Origin: Variovorax paradoxus
Lineage (GTDB): Bacteria; Pseudomonadota; Gammaproteobacteria; Burkholderiales; Burkholderiaceae_C
Length of the DNA stretch: 64,000 nt
Reading direction: 5' to 3'
Assembly (NCBI RefSeq): GCF_022009635.1
Contig: NZ_CP091716.1
Span: forward strand, 3,859,001 to 3,923,000
The position numbers and the translations under genes are program-made. Below the pieces are notes generated by a model. The model saw only the letters and a list, made by a program, of their open reading frames with translations. It did no database searches and was not told the origin of the DNA. Position 1 is the stretch's first letter, and each line of letters begins with the position of its first letter. Shown in pieces: positions 17,080 through 27,585 of the stretch.

Positions 17080-18582
17080 TCAGGCGCTCGCCGTGGATGC
17101 GGCAAGAGCGCCGCGCACGCCCTGGGTCTCGAGCACGCCCAGTTGCTGCGCGACCGCGGCCACGAAGCGGGGCTCGCCACCCAGCTCGCCGAACACCGGC
17201 GCAAAGCCGGTGAAGAACGCGACGCGGTCCTGCATCGACGAAGCCGCATTGGCCCGGGCGAGCCGCCGTGCCAGTTCGCTGGCGAGCGGGTCCTGGATCT
17301 CATGCGCGGCGCCGGTCTCGTCCACCCCGCGCAGGTAGTGGACCCAGCCGGCCACCGCCAGCGCGAGCCGGTCGATCGGCAAGCCGGCCGCCAGCCGGTC
17401 GCGCACCGTGCCCAGCAGCCTCTGCGGCAGCTTCTGCGAGCCATCCATCGCGATCTGCTTCGTCTGGTGCCGCAGCGCGGGGTTCGAAAAGCGCTCGAGC
17501 AGCCGCGCACGGTAGCCGTCGAGGTCCAGGCCCTCCATGGCGGGCAGCGTGGGCGCGATTTCTTCGCGCATCAGCGCATCGATGAAAGCGCGCAGCGCGG
17601 GCTCGGCCATCGCGCGGTCCACCGTGCGGAACCCCGCCATCGCCCCCAGGTAGGCAAGCGCCGAATGGCTGCCGTTGACCATGCGCAGTTTCAGCCGCTC
17701 GAAAGGCTCCGCGTGCGCGACGAAGCGCGCGCCGCCCGCCGTCCAGTCGGGCCGGCCGCTCGCGAAGCGGTCTTCCACCACCCATTCGAGAAAAGGCTCG
17801 CCGATCACCGGCCATGCGTCCTCGACGCCCAGGCGCTCGGAGATGCGCGCGCGGTCTTCGTTGGTGGTGCGCGGCACGATGCGGTCGACCATCGAATTGG
17901 GGAAGGTGCAGTGCGCGTCGATCCAGTCGCGCAGCGCGACATCGACCGCCTGCGCGAAAGCCAGCACGATGCCGCGCAGCGTGTCGCCATTGGCGGGCAG
18001 GTTGTCGCAGGACAGCAGCGTGACCGGCGCGAGCCCGCGCGCGCGGCGCAGTGCCATCGCATGCACCACGAAGCCGGGCATGGTGCGCGGCGCCTCGGGG
18101 TGCGCGAGGTCGTGCGCGATGCCGACGTCGTCGAGCTTCAGCGCGCCGGTGGCCGGATCGTGGTGATAGCCCTTCTCGGTGATCGTGAGGCTCACGATGC
18201 GCGTGTCCGGATGCGCGATGCGCTCGAGCACGGCTCGTGGGTCTTCGGGCGCCACCAGCACGTCGAGCAGGTTGCCCACGACCTGCAGCAGCTCGCGCGG
18301 GCTGCCGTCTTCGGCCGCATCGCGCAGCGCCAGCGTGTAGAGGCCGGCTTGCGGCTTCAGTGCGTCGCGCGTGTCGGGCGCGCGCAGCGACACGCCCACC
18401 GTGCCCCAGCGCAGGTCGTCGCCCGCATGCAACGCGGCTTCGTTCACCACCGCCAGGTGCGCGCGATGGAAGGCGCCGACACCCAGGTGGACGATGCCCG
18501 CGCGCAGCGACTCCCGCCGGTAGCGCGGCACCGCGACATGCGCGGGCACGTGGGGCAGGGCGTCGGGATGAAGGCGCGGCAT
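17080..18582 (-). CDS. uxuB: Mannitol dehydrogenase-family oxidoreductase, probable fructuronate reductase
   Basis: A 500-residue polyol-specific long-chain dehydrogenase: N-terminal Rossmann motif IVHLGVGAFHRAH, SCDNLPANGDTLR, and KLRMVNGSHSALAYLG containing the catalytic Lys and substrate His/Asn. UxuB reduces D-fructuronate to D-mannonate with NADH. The neighbouring mannonate dehydratase makes fructuronate reductase more likely than mannitol dehydrogenase. The ATG at 18582 follows GAAAGAAG; an upstream GTG at 18600, overlapping the manD stop, is the alternative. Last gene of the GntR-ABC-manD operon. Confidence 0.85.
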   Translation of the reverse strand: MPRLHPDALPHVPAHVAVPRYRRESLRAGIVHLGVGAFHRAHLAVVNEAALHAGDDLRWGTVGVSLRAPDTRDALKPQAGLYTLALRDAAEDGSPRELLQVVGNLLDVLVAPEDPRAVLERIAHPDTRIVSLTITEKGYHHDPATGALKLDDVGIAHDLAHPEAPRTMPGFVVHAMALRRARGLAPVTLLSCDNLPANGDTLRGIVLAFAQAVDVALRDWIDAHCTFPNSMVDRIVPRTTNEDRARISERLGVEDAWPVIGEPFLEWVVEDRFASGRPDWTAGGARFVAHAEPFERLKLRMVNGSHSALAYLGAMAGFRTVDRAMAEPALRAFIDALMREEIAPTLPAMEGLDLDGYRARLLERFSNPALRHQTKQIAMDGSQKLPQRLLGTVRDRLAAGLPIDRLALAVAGWVHYLRGVDETGAAHEIQDPLASELARRLARANAASSMQDRVAFFTGFAPVFGELGGEPRFVAAVAQQLGVLETQGVRGALAASTASA

Positions 18583-18596
18583 GGCTTCTTTCGCGC

Positions 18597-19808
18597 TCAC
18601 CAGTTCCAGAGCGTGCCGTCGTGCTGCAGGCGGTTCACCGGCAGGTAGGCGCGCTTGTAGGGGTACTTGGCGGCCAGCGCCTCGTCGATGTCCACGCCGT
18701 GGCCCGGCGCCTCGCCGGGGTGCAGCATGCCGTTGGAGAAGGAATAGGAATGCGGGAACACGGCGTCGGTTTCTTCCGTGTGGCGCATGTACTCCTGGAT
18801 GCCGAAGTTGGGCACCCACATGTCGAAGTGCAGCGCCGCGCCCATGCAGGCCGGCGAAAGGTCGGTCGCGCCGTGGCAGCCTGTGCGCACCTGGTAGAGC
18901 GAGGCCAGGTCGGCAATGCGGCGCAGCTGCGTGATGCCGCCCGCGTGGACCACCGTGGTGCGGATGAAGTCGATCAGCTGGTTCTCGATCAGGTCCTTGC
19001 AGTCCCAGATGCTGTTGAAGATTTCGCCTACCGCCAGCGGCGTGGTCGTGTGCTGGCGGATGAGCCTGAAGGCTTCCTGGTTCTCCGCCGGCGTGGCGTC
19101 TTCCATCCAGAACAGGTTGAAGGGTTCCAGCGACTTGCCCAGCCGGCCGGCCTCGATGGGCGTCAGGCGGTGGTGCACGTCGTGCAGCAGGTGGATGTCC
19201 GGGCCCACGGCGCTGCGCACCGCGTCGAACAGCTTGGGCGTGTGCTCCAGGTACTTGGCTGTCGACCAGTCGTGCTCGCTCGGCAGGTCGGCGTCGGCCG
19301 GCTCGTAGAACATGGTGCCGCGGCCCACGCCGTACACCTTCTCCAGGCCCGGCACGCCGCTCTGCGCGCGAATGGCCAGGTAGCCTTCTTCCTTGTAGCG
19401 CAGCACTTCGTCGACCGTGTGCTCGATGTCGCGGCCGTTGGCGTGGCCGTACACCATCACGCCGGTGCGGCTCTTGCCGCCGAGCAGCTGGTACAGCGGC
19501 ATGTTGGCGGCCTTGGCCTTGATGTCCCACAGCGCGGTGTCGACCGCGGCGATGGCCGTCATGGTGACCGGCCCGCGGCGCCAGTAGGCGCCCTTGTACA
19601 GGTACTGCCAGATGTCCTCGATCTGGTGCGCGTCGCGCCCGATCAGGCAGGGAATGACGTGCTCGGTGAGGTAGGCGGCCACGGCCAGCTCGCGGCCGTT
19701 GAGCGTGGCGTCGCCGATGCCGGTGAGGCCTTCGTCGGTCTCGATCTTGAGGGTGACGAAATTGCGGCCGGGGCTGCAGACGATGACGCGTGCGTTGGTG
19801 ATTTTCAT
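18597..19808 (-). CDS. manD: D-mannonate dehydratase, ManD/RspA type (enolase superfamily)
   Basis: A 403-residue enolase-superfamily protein that dehydrates D-mannonate to 2-keto-3-deoxygluconate. The sequence follows the characterised Novosphingobium ManD closely in my memory: [81 protein letters not shown], ending DGTLWNW. The metal ligands Asp, Glu and Glu and the catalytic Tyr/His regions are intact, matching the efficient ManD subgroup. It is followed by the uxuB-like gene, so together they move between fructuronate, mannonate and KDG. Confidence 0.93.
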   Translation of the reverse strand: MKITNARVIVCSPGRNFVTLKIETDEGLTGIGDATLNGRELAVAAYLTEHVIPCLIGRDAHQIEDIWQYLYKGAYWRRGPVTMTAIAAVDTALWDIKAKAANMPLYQLLGGKSRTGVMVYGHANGRDIEHTVDEVLRYKEEGYLAIRAQSGVPGLEKVYGVGRGTMFYEPADADLPSEHDWSTAKYLEHTPKLFDAVRSAVGPDIHLLHDVHHRLTPIEAGRLGKSLEPFNLFWMEDATPAENQEAFRLIRQHTTTPLAVGEIFNSIWDCKDLIENQLIDFIRTTVVHAGGITQLRRIADLASLYQVRTGCHGATDLSPACMGAALHFDMWVPNFGIQEYMRHTEETDAVFPHSYSFSNGMLHPGEAPGHGVDIDEALAAKYPYKRAYLPVNRLQHDGTLWNW

Positions 19809-19847
19809 GGTGTGTATCGAATGTGGGGAAGGGGGCGGCGAAGGCGC

Positions 19848-20614
<767 letters not shown>

Positions 20615-20618
<4 letters not shown>

Positions 20619-21274
20619 TCCTTGACCTCGAATTTCTTCTGTATCCAGTCGACCAGCTTGGCCTGCGGGTAGCCCATGAGCCAGTAGATGACGGCCATGG
20701 CCGTGAGCATCTCCAGCACGCGGAAGCTCGACGAGCGGATCTGCAGCGCCACGTGCGCCAGCTCGCCCACCGCGATCACCGACACCAGCGAGGTGTCCTT
20801 GAAGAGCGACACCCAGGTGCTCGCCAGCACCGGCAGCACGCGCCGCCAGGCCTGCGGGATCACCACTTTCTTCATGGCCTGCCAGCGGCTCATGCCCATC
20901 GCGATGGCGGCCTCCATCTGCCCCTTGCGGATCGAGTTGATGCCGGCGCGGAAGGTCTCGGCGTTGTAGGCCGACACGTTCAGGCACAGCGCCACCAGCC
21001 CGGTGGTGAAGGCGGAGAACTCGATGTGCATCAGCACCGGCATCACGTAGAACGCCCAGTACACGACCAGGATCAGCGGCAGGTTGCGAAAGAACTCCAC
21101 GAAGACCTGGCTCGCGCCCGACAGCGCCTTGCTGCTGGACAACCGCATCAGCGCCAGCACGATCCCCAGCGGCACGGCCACCAGCATGGTCAGCACGGTC
21201 AGCAGCACCGTGAGGCCGGCGCCGTGCAGCAGGTCGTAGCGGTGGGTCCAGACGATGTTCCAGTCCAGCTCCAT
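20615..21274 (-). CDS. ABC transporter permease (HisM/GltK type)
   Basis: A 219-residue inner-membrane permease with about five helices and the EAA-type loop [41 protein letters not shown], diagnostic of the His/Glu/Gln permease family. It shares one base with the upstream permease gene and overlaps the ATPase gene by 4 bases. It probably pairs with the permease at 21274-21939 as a heterodimer. Confidence 0.92.
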
Positions 21275-21939
21275 CAGGACCTCCCCAGGTGCGCGACGCG
21301 CTTGTAGAGCGCATCGATCAGCCGTGTTCCGGGGAACAGGATGATGAAGTAGATGACCATGACCACGGTGAACACCTCGATCGGCCGGTAGCTCTGGCCC
21401 GCGATGGTCTCGGCGCGCTTCATGAGTTCAGGCACGGCGATCACCGTCGCGATGGCCGTGTCCTTGATGGTGATCGACAGCACCGAGCCGAAGGCCGGCA
21501 GCATGCGCACCAGCGCCTGCGGCAGCACCACCTTGCGCACGATCTGCGCGCGCGACATGCCCAGCGCCAGCGCGGCGCGGATCTGTCCCGGGCGGATCGA
21601 CTCGATGCCCGCGCGCACGATCTCCGCCACGTAGGCGGCGATGTGCAGCGTGAGCGCCATCAGCGCGGCCCAGAACGGATGGAAGCTGATGCCCGTGAGG
21701 ATGGGCACCGCGAAATAGAACCACACCAGGATCACCAGCACGGGAATCGCGCGCTGGGTGTCGATGTAGAACACGATAGGAATGCGCAGCCAGGCCGCGC
21801 CGTAGACGCGGCCCAGGCCGAGCGCGGTGCCGAGCACCAGCGCGCCGATGGCGGTGAGCACCGACAGCAGCAGCGTGACGCCCAGCCCGCCCAGCAGGTA
21901 CTGCCAGCTGTCCAGCAGTGGGGAGAAGTCGAGATCCAT
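21274..21939 (-). CDS. ABC transporter permease (HisQ/GltJ type)
   Basis: A 221-residue permease of the same family as its neighbour: N-terminal [24 protein letters not shown], and the EAA loop [39 protein letters not shown]. Two different permeases plus one ATPase is the usual make-up of polar amino acid importers. It begins 36 bases after the binding-protein gene ends. Confidence 0.92.
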   Translation of the reverse strand: MDLDFSPLLDSWQYLLGGLGVTLLLSVLTAIGALVLGTALGLGRVYGAAWLRIPIVFYIDTQRAIPVLVILVWFYFAVPILTGISFHPFWAALMALTLHIAAYVAEIVRAGIESIRPGQIRAALALGMSRAQIVRKVVLPQALVRMLPAFGSVLSITIKDTAIATVIAVPELMKRAETIAGQSYRPIEVFTVVMVIYFIILFPGTRLIDALYKRVAHLGRS

Positions 21940-21975
21940 GAGATCGTTGCGAGAGTCCGGCCGCGGCCGGACGGG

Positions 21976-22806
21976 TCACATCGCGTTGATGATCCGGGCC
22001 TCGTCCGCGTCCAGCTTGGGCTTCATCTGGTCGTTGACGGCCTTGAGCCAGTTCAGGTATTCGGGCTGGTTCTTGTCGATCGCCAGGCCGATGGGCGTGG
22101 CCATCTCGGTGGAGTCCTGGCAGTTGTTGGCGTCTGGCAGCACCTTCAGGCCCTTGACCTTGCGGTTCAGCGCCTGCCACGGCACTCGGTTGATGGGGGT
22201 GATGTCGGCGCGCTTGGCCATGATTTCTTCCACCGGCGCGGCGGTGCCGGCGGTCGACACGCCGCGCAGCTTGGCGTTGGGGAAGCGCTTCTTGACCCAG
22301 TTCTCCTCGCCGCCGCCGGTGAAGTAGGCAACCGTGATGTTCGGGTTGTTGAAGTCGTCGACCGACTTGGCGTTGGCCACCTTCGGGTTGTCGGCGCGGC
22401 CGAACACGCACAGCGCGGTGCGCGAGTAGGTCACGAAGTCGACCACCTTCAGGCGCTCGGGCGTCACCGACAGAGGAGAAATGGTCATGTCGGCCTGGTT
22501 GGAGGCCAGCACCGGCACCTTGGTCTCGTGCGAGACCGGCACCGCCTGCAGCTTCACGCCCAGCTGCTTGGCCACTTCATTCGCGAGCAGCCATGCCGGG
22601 CCGGCCCAGGCGTCGCCCGAGCCGGTGGTGTTTTCCACCAGCCACGGCGGATTCGACAGCACCGCCGCGCGCAGCACGCCGGCCTTCTTGATCGCGTCGA
22701 TGCGCGCGCTGGTGCCGGGGGCGGGCACGGGCACCGTCTGCGCGGCGGCCTGGCCGACGAACGCCGCGGCCAGCAAGGCGGCGAGCAGGGTCTTGGTCGT
22801 TGTCAT
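21976..22806 (-). CDS. Periplasmic substrate-binding protein of the ABC importer
   Basis: A 276-residue SBP family 3 protein with a signal peptide (residues 1-22, ending QAAAQ). Features such as IKKAGVLRAAVLSNPPWLVEN, LASNQADMTISPLSVTPERLKVVDF and VKKRFPNAKLRGV match the extracellular solute-binding family 3 used for amino acids and opines. The ligand is not evident. The sugar-acid genes downstream suggest an acidic sugar derivative or an amino-acid conjugate of one. Confidence 0.9.
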   Translation of the reverse strand: MTTTKTLLAALLAAAFVGQAAAQTVPVPAPGTSARIDAIKKAGVLRAAVLSNPPWLVENTTGSGDAWAGPAWLLANEVAKQLGVKLQAVPVSHETKVPVLASNQADMTISPLSVTPERLKVVDFVTYSRTALCVFGRADNPKVANAKSVDDFNNPNITVAYFTGGGEENWVKKRFPNAKLRGVSTAGTAAPVEEIMAKRADITPINRVPWQALNRKVKGLKVLPDANNCQDSTEMATPIGLAIDKNQPEYLNWLKAVNDQMKPKLDADEARIINAM

Positions 22807-22906
22807 CTTCAGTCTCCAGTTCTAGGGGCACCCGAATCCGGGCAGAGGGAAAAGTGGAAAAGGCACAGCAGGGCGCGGCATCGCCGCGCGGCCGGCGCGC
22901 ACGGCG

Positions 22907-23641
22907 TCAGCGCCAGGCCTGCGCGAACTCGGCGATCACGCGGTCGATGTGCGCGCGCATCGCGGCGCGGGCTTCAGCCGGGTTGCGTTCCAGCAGCGCG
23001 TTGAACACGCGCTGGTGGTCGTCCTGCGAGGCGCGGCGCAACTCGGGCGTGTGGAAGTGCGCTTCCATCTGCGACCAGATCGGCGCCTTGGTGTGGTCCC
23101 ACAGCGCCGTGACCATCTGCAGCAGCACGCTGTTGCCGGTCGACTCGGCAATGCGCAGGTGGAACAGGCGGTCGGCCGCCTCGTTGGCCGCCTTGTCCTG
23201 CATGTGCTCGCGCATCGCGGCCAGCGCCGCGTAGATGCGGTCGATGTCGCTGTCCTTGCGGTTCTCCGCGGCGACGGAAGCGATTTCGGATTCGATCAGG
23301 CTGCGCGCGCGCAGCAGCTCGAACGGCCCCGGCCCGGGCGACAGCGTGTAGGCCGATGCGGCCGGCACCGCGGCACCGGCCACCGGCGCGCAGATGTAGA
23401 TGCCCGAGCCGCCGCGCACTTCGACCGCGCCCTGGATCTCCAGCACGATGATCGCCTCGCGCACCAGCGTGCGGCTGACGTTGAAGCGCTCGGCCAGCGC
23501 GCGCTCCGAGGGCAGGCGGTCGCCCGCCTTGAACTCGCCCTCGGTGATGAGCCCGGCGATGCGCGCCGCGAGCTTCTGATAGGAGCGGTCCGATTCCGGC
23601 TCGGGAGCCTGGACGAGAGGGAGTTCTGTGAGCGTCGCCAT
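22907..23641 (-). CDS. GntR-family regulator, FadR/FCD subfamily
   Basis: A 244-residue regulator: N-terminal winged HTH (KLAARIAGLITEGEFKAGDRLPSERALAERFNVSRTLVREAIIVLE) and a C-terminal FCD helical ligand domain. The FCD metal-binding His residues are expected in the HLRIAES and WSQMEAHFHT regions. It is first in the minus-strand operon ending in uxuB, like ExuR/UxuR-type regulators of hexuronate catabolism. Three operator-like repeats lie just before its start, so autoregulation and control of the whole operon are likely. Confidence 0.92.
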   Translation of the reverse strand: MATLTELPLVQAPEPESDRSYQKLAARIAGLITEGEFKAGDRLPSERALAERFNVSRTLVREAIIVLEIQGAVEVRGGSGIYICAPVAGAAVPAASAYTLSPGPGPFELLRARSLIESEIASVAAENRKDSDIDRIYAALAAMREHMQDKAANEAADRLFHLRIAESTGNSVLLQMVTALWDHTKAPIWSQMEAHFHTPELRRASQDDHQRVFNALLERNPAEARAAMRAHIDRVIAEFAQAWR

Positions 23642-23644
23642 TAT

Positions 23645-23695
23645 TGGTGAGCCAGTTTAAAAGTGGTTCACCAATTTATATCTCGTGGTTTACCA
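23645..23695. promoter_or_regulatory. Three TGGT-xx-xCCA repeats, probable GntR operators
   Basis: TGGTGAGCCA (23645-23654), TGGTTCACCA (23664-23673) and TGGTTTACCA (23686-23695) each form a short palindrome like the TGGT/ACCA half sites bound by FadR-type GntR proteins. The first two are also arms of a larger inverted repeat (ATTGGTGAGCC / GGTTCACCAAT, one mismatch). The block starts 4 bases before the gntR start codon. Confidence 0.72.
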
Positions 23696-23799
23696 GTATG
23701 GGTAAGCGGCCGTCGGACTGACTGGCTCCTCTACCTGTTTTCGGCGATGGACATGCGAGCTGGCCGCAAATATCGTCTCGCGCCATTGCTCACTACCAG

Positions 23800-25854
23800 A
23801 TGCGAACGCCCGAATTCGGCGCCTTGCTCAGGCGCACGAGGCGCAGGCTGTTCGATTTCCACCCCTTGGCACTCCACCAGTCTTCTTTGGCACCGACCAT
23901 TCACTTCGGCCAGCAAGAAAACGCGAGGCGCGTTGGATTCCCGGGACTTCATCGTCTTTTTCACGTCGTATCGTCGGTCCTCGCGTTCGTGATGCTCATG
24001 GCGCTGGGTGCGTGCGGCGGTGGCGGCAGTTCTCCAGGCGCATCCTTCGTGCCGCTGCCACAGCCTGCGGCGCCGGCCTCGCCGCCGAAGCTGGTCTCGA
24101 TCCAGGTGACTCCGGCCAACCCCAGCCTGGCGGCCGGCACTTCGGTGCAGCTGACGGCCACGGCCATCTACAGCGACAACACGCACGGCGACGTGACATC
24201 CACCGCCGCGTGGAGCACGGCCGATACCGCCGTGGCGAGCGTGGACGCCTCGGGCAAGGCGCTTGGCGCGGCCCCCGGAACCAGCTCGGCCACGGCCAGC
24301 TTCGGCGGACAGAGCGGCAGCACCACGCTCACGGTCACGCCAGCCATCGTGGTCGGCATGGAAATCACGCCACGCACCGCTTCCATCGCCAAGGGAACCC
24401 AGGCACGGTTCATCGTCACGGCCACGTTCTCGGACCACACGTCGCAGAACATTTCCGCCGATGTCGACTGGAGTTCGTCCCCTCCCGCGGTGGCAACGGT
24501 CGATGGAACCGGGCTGGCCAGCGGTGTGACGCAGGGGCAGGCGACGATCACGGCAAGCTGCCGCCTCGCGCGCCCGTGCGCGTCCGTGCCCGCGGCCACG
24601 GCCACACTCGATGTCAGCGCGGCGTCGCTGGCCTCCCTTGCCGTCACACCCGCGAACCCGAGCATCGCGCTGGGCACCACGCAGCAGTTCACCGCCATCG
24701 GGACGTACAGCGACCAGACCACGCAGGACCTCACGGCCCAGGTGAGCTGGGCGTCGAACAACCTCTCGGCGGCGAGTGTGAATGCACAGGGCCTGGCCAC
24801 CTCCGCAGCGATCGGCAGCACAGAGATCACGGCCGACCTGGGCGGGGTGAAGTTCACGACGACACTGACCGTCACGCAAGCGCGGCTGGCGTCCATCGCG
24901 ATGACGCCGCCGTCCGCAACCGCCACGATCGGAGGGACATCCGGCGGCATCACGCAATTCACCGCGACGGGGACCTACACGGATGGCAGCACGCAGGACA
25001 TCACGTCCCTGGTGACCTGGGCGTCCGACACCGTTGGCGTGGCGACCATCAGCAATGCGGCAGGAACCGCGGGTTTCGCGACGAGCGTGGTCCAAGGCAC
25101 TGCAACCATCAGCGCGGCGCTAGGGAGCGTGAGCACGAGCGGACTTCTCACCGTCGAACCCAAGACGATCTTCTCCGCATCGGGCCCTGCGGCCTGGAAG
25201 GTGCCGGCTGGCGTCTACCTTGTCAGGGTTGTCGCACTGGGCGGCGGTGGCGGCGCTTCGGGCGCTTACAACCGCGGTGGCCACGGCGGCCGGGTGACGG
25301 CGCAGATGGCGGTCACGCCGGGTGAAACCTTGAGTCTTTTCATTGGGGGCGGCGGTGGCGGTGGCGGAGTCGGCACCAGCGGCGTCGGCGGTGGCGGCGA
25401 CTCCGGCACGGCGGCCGGCGGCGGCGGGGCAACGACACTTCAGCAAAGCGCAAGCGTGCTGTTCATTGCCGGCGGCGGCGGAGGCGCCGGTGCCAGTGCG
25501 GGGGGAACCGAGGGTGGCGACGGAGGCGGGCACGGCTCGGGCTCCGGAATGCCGGGATCCGGCGTGGGCTCCGCAGGGGGCGGAGCGAACGGGAGCGGCG
25601 GAGCGGCGGGCACGGGAACCATCGCGCCCGGCTCCCCTGGCTCCAGCGCGAGCGGCGGCGACGGTTCGACGTTCGGCGGCGGTGGTGGCGCTGGATTCGG
25701 AGGCGGCGGCGGGGGCGGCTTCAATGGCAACTACGGCGGGGGCGGCGGCGGCGGGGGCAGTGCAGGCCCCGCCGGTGCCACCTATGACGTCGGCGGCAAT
25801 GGCGCGACGTCCTACGACAACGGGGGCGACGGCTCGATCACGCTCTCTTACTGA
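23800..25854 (+). CDS. Large exported protein with four Ig-like (Big_2) repeats and a Gly-rich C-terminus
   Basis: After a hydrophobic segment ending MALGACGGGG (a lipobox), about four bacterial Ig-like repeats follow (each with SIxVTPxNPSxAxGTxxQxTA...STxxVASVDxxGxA), covering about residues 90-460. The last 200 residues open with AAWKVPAGVYLVRVVALGGGGG and are up to 60% Gly. Big domains are typical of surface or secreted adhesins. The start is uncertain: ATG 23800 leaves about 60 residues before the lipobox, and the signal peptide may begin later. No sortase or secretion gene is adjacent. Confidence 0.78.
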   Translation: MRTPEFGALLRRTRRRLFDFHPLALHQSSLAPTIHFGQQENARRVGFPGLHRLFHVVSSVLAFVMLMALGACGGGGSSPGASFVPLPQPAAPASPPKLVSIQVTPANPSLAAGTSVQLTATAIYSDNTHGDVTSTAAWSTADTAVASVDASGKALGAAPGTSSATASFGGQSGSTTLTVTPAIVVGMEITPRTASIAKGTQARFIVTATFSDHTSQNISADVDWSSSPPAVATVDGTGLASGVTQGQATITASCRLARPCASVPAATATLDVSAASLASLAVTPANPSIALGTTQQFTAIGTYSDQTTQDLTAQVSWASNNLSAASVNAQGLATSAAIGSTEITADLGGVKFTTTLTVTQARLASIAMTPPSATATIGGTSGGITQFTATGTYTDGSTQDITSLVTWASDTVGVATISNAAGTAGFATSVVQGTATISAALGSVSTSGLLTVEPKTIFSASGPAAWKVPAGVYLVRVVALGGGGGASGAYNRGGHGGRVTAQMAVTPGETLSLFIGGGGGGGGVGTSGVGGGGDSGTAAGGGGATTLQQSASVLFIAGGGGGAGASAGGTEGGDGGGHGSGSGMPGSGVGSAGGGANGSGGAAGTGTIAPGSPGSSASGGDGSTFGGGGGAGFGGGGGGGFNGNYGGGGGGGGSAGPAGATYDVGGNGATSYDNGGDGSITLSY
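25240..25851 (+). repeat. Gly-rich low-complexity region (GGN repeats)
   Basis: Coding DNA of irregular GGC/GGA/GGT runs that gives poly-Gly with scattered Ser, Ala and Thr. It forms the C-terminal part of the Ig-like protein. Such tracts are prone to length changes. Confidence 0.7.
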
Positions 25855-25928
25855 TGTGCCTCGCGGAGACCGCGGACACGCCAGGAATCCGGGCTCGACT
25901 CGAAAAGCTCGAAAACCTCGCAGGCGCG

Positions 25929-26288
25929 TCAGGAAGCCGACGCCAGGATCCGGTCCAGCTTGTCGATATCGATCGGCTTTTGCAGGTGGTGATCGAACAG
26001 GCCCTGGGCCGACTGGCCGCCGCTGTCCTGCGCGGAGAAGCCCGAGATCGCCACCAGCAGCTTCGGCGCGCCGGCATCCGCACTGGCGCGCAGCCGCCGG
26101 GCCACTTCGGTGCCTGGGAAGTCGGGCAGCGTCAGGTCGATCAAGGCGGCATCGAAGCTTTCCGCAGCGGCCGCGTCGAGCGCCTGCTGGGCCGTGTAGG
26201 TACAGCGCGCCGTGTGGTCCTGCAATGTCAGCAGTTCCTGCAACAGGTCGGCCGCGGCTTCGTTGTCGTCGACGATCAGCACGTTCAC
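25929..26288 (-). CDS. Single-domain response regulator (REC only)
   Basis: A 119-residue receiver: DDNE at the acidic pocket (Asp7-Asp8), phospho-acceptor Asp51 (ALIDLTLPD), and the Lys of LQKPID. It has no output domain, so it relays phosphate or binds a partner. The start is GTG 26288, since VNVLIVDDNE is the receiver beginning and upstream in-frame sequence is not protein-like. It follows the REC-kinase gene on the same strand by 73 bases, which hold a GC hairpin (26330-26345). Confidence 0.85.
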   Translation of the reverse strand: MNVLIVDDNEAAADLLQELLTLQDHTARCTYTAQQALDAAAAESFDAALIDLTLPDFPGTEVARRLRASADAGAPKLLVAISGFSAQDSGGQSAQGLFDHHLQKPIDIDKLDRILASAS

Positions 26289-26361
26289 AGCTTTTTTTCT
26301 TTCCGGTAGTTCGAAGGATTCAGTATCGCGGGCGCTCGCGCGCCCGGGGGTAGGAGCATGC

Positions 26362-27585
26362 CTACGTTGGCTGCGCGGCGTCGCCGTCGGCCTCGGGGAT
26401 GTGCAGCGGCAGATCGACGACGAAGCGCGAGCCCTCGCCGGGCGCGCTCTCCACGCCGATATGCCCTGCGTGCAGGGACACGATCTTGCGGGTGATGTAC
26501 AGGCCCAGGCCAAGGCCCGCCGCGTGCCGGCGGCTGTCGTCGGTGCGCTCGAACTGCTCGAAGATGCGCGCGTGGTCTTCCGGCGCGATGCCGATGCCCT
26601 GGTCGCGCACCGCCACGCGGGCGGTGTCGCCCTCCAGGCTCACCGTCATCTCCACCGGCTTGCCGCTGCCGTAGCGCAGTGCGTTGGTCAGCAGGTTGGT
26701 CAGCACCTGTTCGATGCGGAACTCGTCCCACACGCCGCGCAGCTCGGCCGGCGTCTGCAGCGTGATCGGCGAGCCGGCAGCCTCGGCCTGCTGGCGCAGG
26801 TTCTCGACCACCGCGCGGGAAAGCGCGCTCAGGTCAACCGGCTTGGTCTGGATCGACAGCGCATCGCGCCGCATGCGGGTGACGTCGAGCATGTCGTCGA
26901 TCAGCCGCACCATGTTGCGGATCTGCCGCTGGTCGCGCTCGATCATCGAGGGCAGCCGCTCGGGCGTGAAGTTGGCGAGATTGCCTTTCGACAGATGCAG
27001 CTGCCGCAACTGCGCCTCCAGGTAGAGCGTGTTGAGCGGCGTGCGCAGCTCGTGCGACACCATCGACATGAAGTCGTCGCGCATACGCACCGCGCGCTCC
27101 AGCTCGCGCTGGGTGTGCTGCAACTGCTGCACCAGTTCTTCCTGCTTGTGGTGGGCGACCGCGAGCTGGTCCATCTCGTGGCGCAGCGCCTTGCGGTGAC
27201 GGTGCAGGTCGACGAAGACGTTGACCTTGCTGGTCACCGCGTGCGGGTCCAGCGGCTTGTGCAGGAAGTCGACCGCGCCGCTCTCGTAGCCCTGGAACGC
27301 GTAGTTCAGTTCGCGCCCGGCGGCGCTCACGAAAATGATGGGAATGTGCCGCGTGCGCTCGGTGCCGCGCATCAGCTCGGCCAGCTCGAAGCCGTTCATG
27401 CCCGGCATCTGCACGTCGACGATGGCCAGCGCGAACTCGTGCTCCAGCAGCAGCGCCAGCGCGGCTTCGGCCGAAGCGGCGCGATGCACCACGCGGCCCG
27501 GCGCGCGGATGAGCGCCTCCAGCGCCAGCAGGTTCTCCGGCAGGTCGTCGACGATCAGCAGCTTGCTCTCGACCTCAATGTTCAT
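26362..27585 (-). CDS. Hybrid REC-histidine kinase
   Basis: A 407-residue soluble kinase with an N-terminal receiver (Asp57 in IVDVQMPG), a coiled-coil linker (about residues 135-165), phospho-acceptor His178 ([10 protein letters not shown]) and a C-terminal HATPase (NLLTNALRY, DQGIGIAPE, GLGLGLYI). Receiver-first kinases take phosphate from another kinase, here plausibly the 1169-residue hybrid upstream. It overlaps cheB by 11 bases, placing it in the same operon. Confidence 0.92.
   Translation of the reverse strand: MNIEVESKLLIVDDLPENLLALEALIRAPGRVVHRAASAEAALALLLEHEFALAIVDVQMPGMNGFELAELMRGTERTRHIPIIFVSAAGRELNYAFQGYESGAVDFLHKPLDPHAVTSKVNVFVDLHRHRKALRHEMDQLAVAHHKQEELVQQLQHTQRELERAVRMRDDFMSMVSHELRTPLNTLYLEAQLRQLHLSKGNLANFTPERLPSMIERDQRQIRNMVRLIDDMLDVTRMRRDALSIQTKPVDLSALSRAVVENLRQQAEAAGSPITLQTPAELRGVWDEFRIEQVLTNLLTNALRYGSGKPVEMTVSLEGDTARVAVRDQGIGIAPEDHARIFEQFERTDDSRRHAAGLGLGLYITRKIVSLHAGHIGVESAPGEGSRFVVDLPLHIPEADGDAAQPT

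Noticed and set aside
26330..26345. GGGCGC/GCGCCC hairpin between the REC and REC-kinase genes as a terminator
   Set aside because: No T-run follows on the minus strand and the two genes probably share a transcript; it may only reflect high GC.
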